NCBI RefSeq assembly: GCF_004005855.1 | Contig: NZ_SACL01000002.1 | Coordinates: 558,001 to 622,000, forward strand | Direction: 5' to 3' | DNA: 64,000 nucleotides | DNA from: Rhodovarius crocodyli | GTDB lineage: Bacteria > Pseudomonadota > Alphaproteobacteria > Acetobacterales > Acetobacteraceae | Shown: in pieces, positions 63,204 through 64,000 of the stretch | How the letters are laid out: each line of letters begins with the position of its first letter | Numbering within the stretch: the first letter of the stretch is position 1 | The notes under the pieces: model-generated | The model's database searches: none | Told to the model about the DNA's origin: nothing | Seen by the model: only the letters and a program-made list of their open reading frames with translations | Translations under genes and position numbers: made by a program

Positions 63204-63425
63204 GTCTCCTTCTATCCTTTTGATAAACCTGTTGAATTCTAATGAGGGGACAAGGGGACGCAGGGGACGGGCATGAGGTGACCATGCGGTCACGCCTGCA
63301 TGCACATATCGTATCCCTATTATTGCGTCCCCTGCGTCCCCTCGTCCCCTGGCGTCGATTATCCGAGCAATATCAACGCTATGAGAGGGGACGGCTAATC
63401 TTGGTCACCGTCCCCTCCGTCCCCT
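63182..63425. repeat. Cluster of GTCCCCT repeats in both orientations
   Basis: GTCCCCT occurs at 63182, 63193, 63327, 63336, 63344, 63410 and 63419, and its complement AGGGGAC at 63245, 63253, 63262 and 63386. The copies at 63245-63269 and 63326-63350 form a 25-bp inverted repeat with one mismatch. The outer copies lie inside the flanking genes, the inner ones in the 191-nt gap between them. Confidence 0.85.
63278..63293. promoter_or_regulatory. GTGACC-ATGC-GGTCAC dyad, possible operator
   Basis: A perfect 6-bp dyad with a 4-nt centre lies in the loop between the two arms of the GTCCCCT inverted repeat, upstream of the leftward 195-aa gene. It has the size of a small repressor or activator operator. 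No protein is assigned. Confidence 0.4.
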
Positions 63426-64000
63426 GGATAGGGCAGCAGGGCGCGCGGAATCACCACGACACGGATCTTGTTGCCCGTCGAGAGCTTTATAGGGTTCGGC
63501 GGCACGACAGCGCCGGGAAGTCGCGCCAGATCCTCGCGCCATTTCTCGCCTGCCCATCTGGTGCCTGCGAACATGCGGGCCAGCTGCTGGTGCTGGTTCA
63601 TGACGTACAGCACGGGCGCGCCAGCCTGATCCTTCAGCGGGTAGGGGCCGACGCGCATCCCATGGTTCAGCAGGCTGCGCTTCGCTTCGTCCCTGATCCC
63701 CGCATCGGCGGCGATCGCGTCCAGGACTGTGCGCCAGACCACGGGCCGCTCGCCGCCCTTCTGCTGGTCGAGCTGGGCATGCAGCAGGTGGTGCAGGCAC
63801 TGCCTTGGCCCGCCTTCGCTCTCCCGATCCTCGGCTGACGGGATGGCCCAGCGCACCAGGTCGAGATCGTCGCCCACGGCCTCCGGCGGCCGGTCGCTCA
63901 GCATGATGTGCCTGGCGGCCAGGATGGTGCCCAGCTGGTCCGCCATGCGCGGCGCGTTGCCATCCAGCTCGATCAGCGCGGCATGGTAGACCCGGAATAC
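63395..64000 (-). CDS. Phage early protein, C-terminal part (runs off the window)
   Basis: The frame is open from the last base of the window to a TAG at 63395, giving 201 residues of the C-terminal end. It contains ARHIMLSDRPPEAVGDDLDL, VVWRTVLDAIAADAGI, ARMFAGTRWAGEKWREDLAR and ends GDGGDGDQD, which is encoded by the GTCCCCT repeats. The place before the late genes suits a replication protein such as a helicase-primase, but the domain was not recognised. Confidence 0.7.
   Translation of the reverse strand, partial: VFRVYHAALIELDGNAPRMADQLGTILAARHIMLSDRPPEAVGDDLDLVRWAIPSAEDRESEGGPRQCLHHLLHAQLDQQKGGERPVVWRTVLDAIAADAGIRDEAKRSLLNHGMRVGPYPLKDQAGAPVLYVMNQHQQLARMFAGTRWAGEKWREDLARLPGAVVPPNPIKLSTGNKIRVVVIPRALLPYPGDGGDGDQD

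Noticed and set aside
63182-63425. CRISPR array
   Set aside because: The repeated unit is only 7 bp, occurs in both orientations and has short irregular spacing; there are no cas genes.

Overview
The window comes from a high-GC alphaproteobacterium, most likely an Acetobacteraceae/Roseomonas-type organism of the Rhodospirillales. The reasons are the very GC-rich codon use, a PleD-type two-receiver cyclase, a bacteriophytochrome with an HWE kinase, a serine-glyoxylate-type aminotransferase, a pyrB-linked dihydroorotase lacking the HxH motif, and a GC-rich hairpin repeat. Genus is an inference; no rRNA or tRNA gene is visible.

Region 1 (1-32.4 kb) is chromosomal core. It begins with a glycosyltransferase-like gene cut by the window edge, a PAS-GGDEF cyclase, a quinone oxidoreductase, an OmpA-like barrel, a DUF924 gene coupled to a YdiJ-type FAD/Fe-S dehydrogenase, and a divergent aminotransferase. 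A nu-class GST, a PmtA-like methyltransferase and pleD follow. A long leftward operon, largely joined by 4-nt overlaps, runs pyrB-GNAT-pyrC'-plsY-dprA-topA-rnr, with rpmG and a good intrinsic terminator after it. A 257-bp nested-hairpin element separates it from ruvX. The rightward gatC-gatA-gatB-gloA cluster is also coupled by overlaps. Next come a soluble protoglobin/MCP/PilZ transducer, topoisomerase IB, a second GST-like gene, and the bphO-bphP light-sensing pair.

Region 2 (about 33-38.2 kb) is AT-richer accessory DNA with small unknown genes, a YciE/DUF892 ferritin-like gene behind a possible EcfG-type promoter, and an FNR-type regulator with four cysteines.

Region 3 (about 38.2-64 kb and beyond) is most of a lambda-like siphovirus prophage, transcribed leftward. 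In transcription order it holds: part of an unidentified gene, a 195-aa gene, a Nu1-like terminase small subunit, the GpA terminase, gpW, portal, a prohead protease-major capsid fusion, a DUF2190 decoration protein, head-tail adaptors, the tail tube, G/T tail chaperones, an SGNH-esterase tail fibre, a lectin-like fibre protein, a DUF6441-like tail protein, the tape measure, tail-tip and fibre proteins, a holin and an endolysin. A cassette of small rightward genes sits inside the lysis module. No integrase, repressor or att site is visible; these probably lie to the right of the window.

The most informative signals are these: a canonical -1 slippery heptamer with a 10-bp hairpin in the tail chaperone gene; an internal, Shine-Dalgarno-preceded, in-frame start in the protease-capsid fusion; eleven copies of GTCCCCT in both orientations within 244 bp of the early phage region; an 11-bp hairpin abutting the start codon of the MCP; and a pair of related small proteins on either side of the prophage lysis end.
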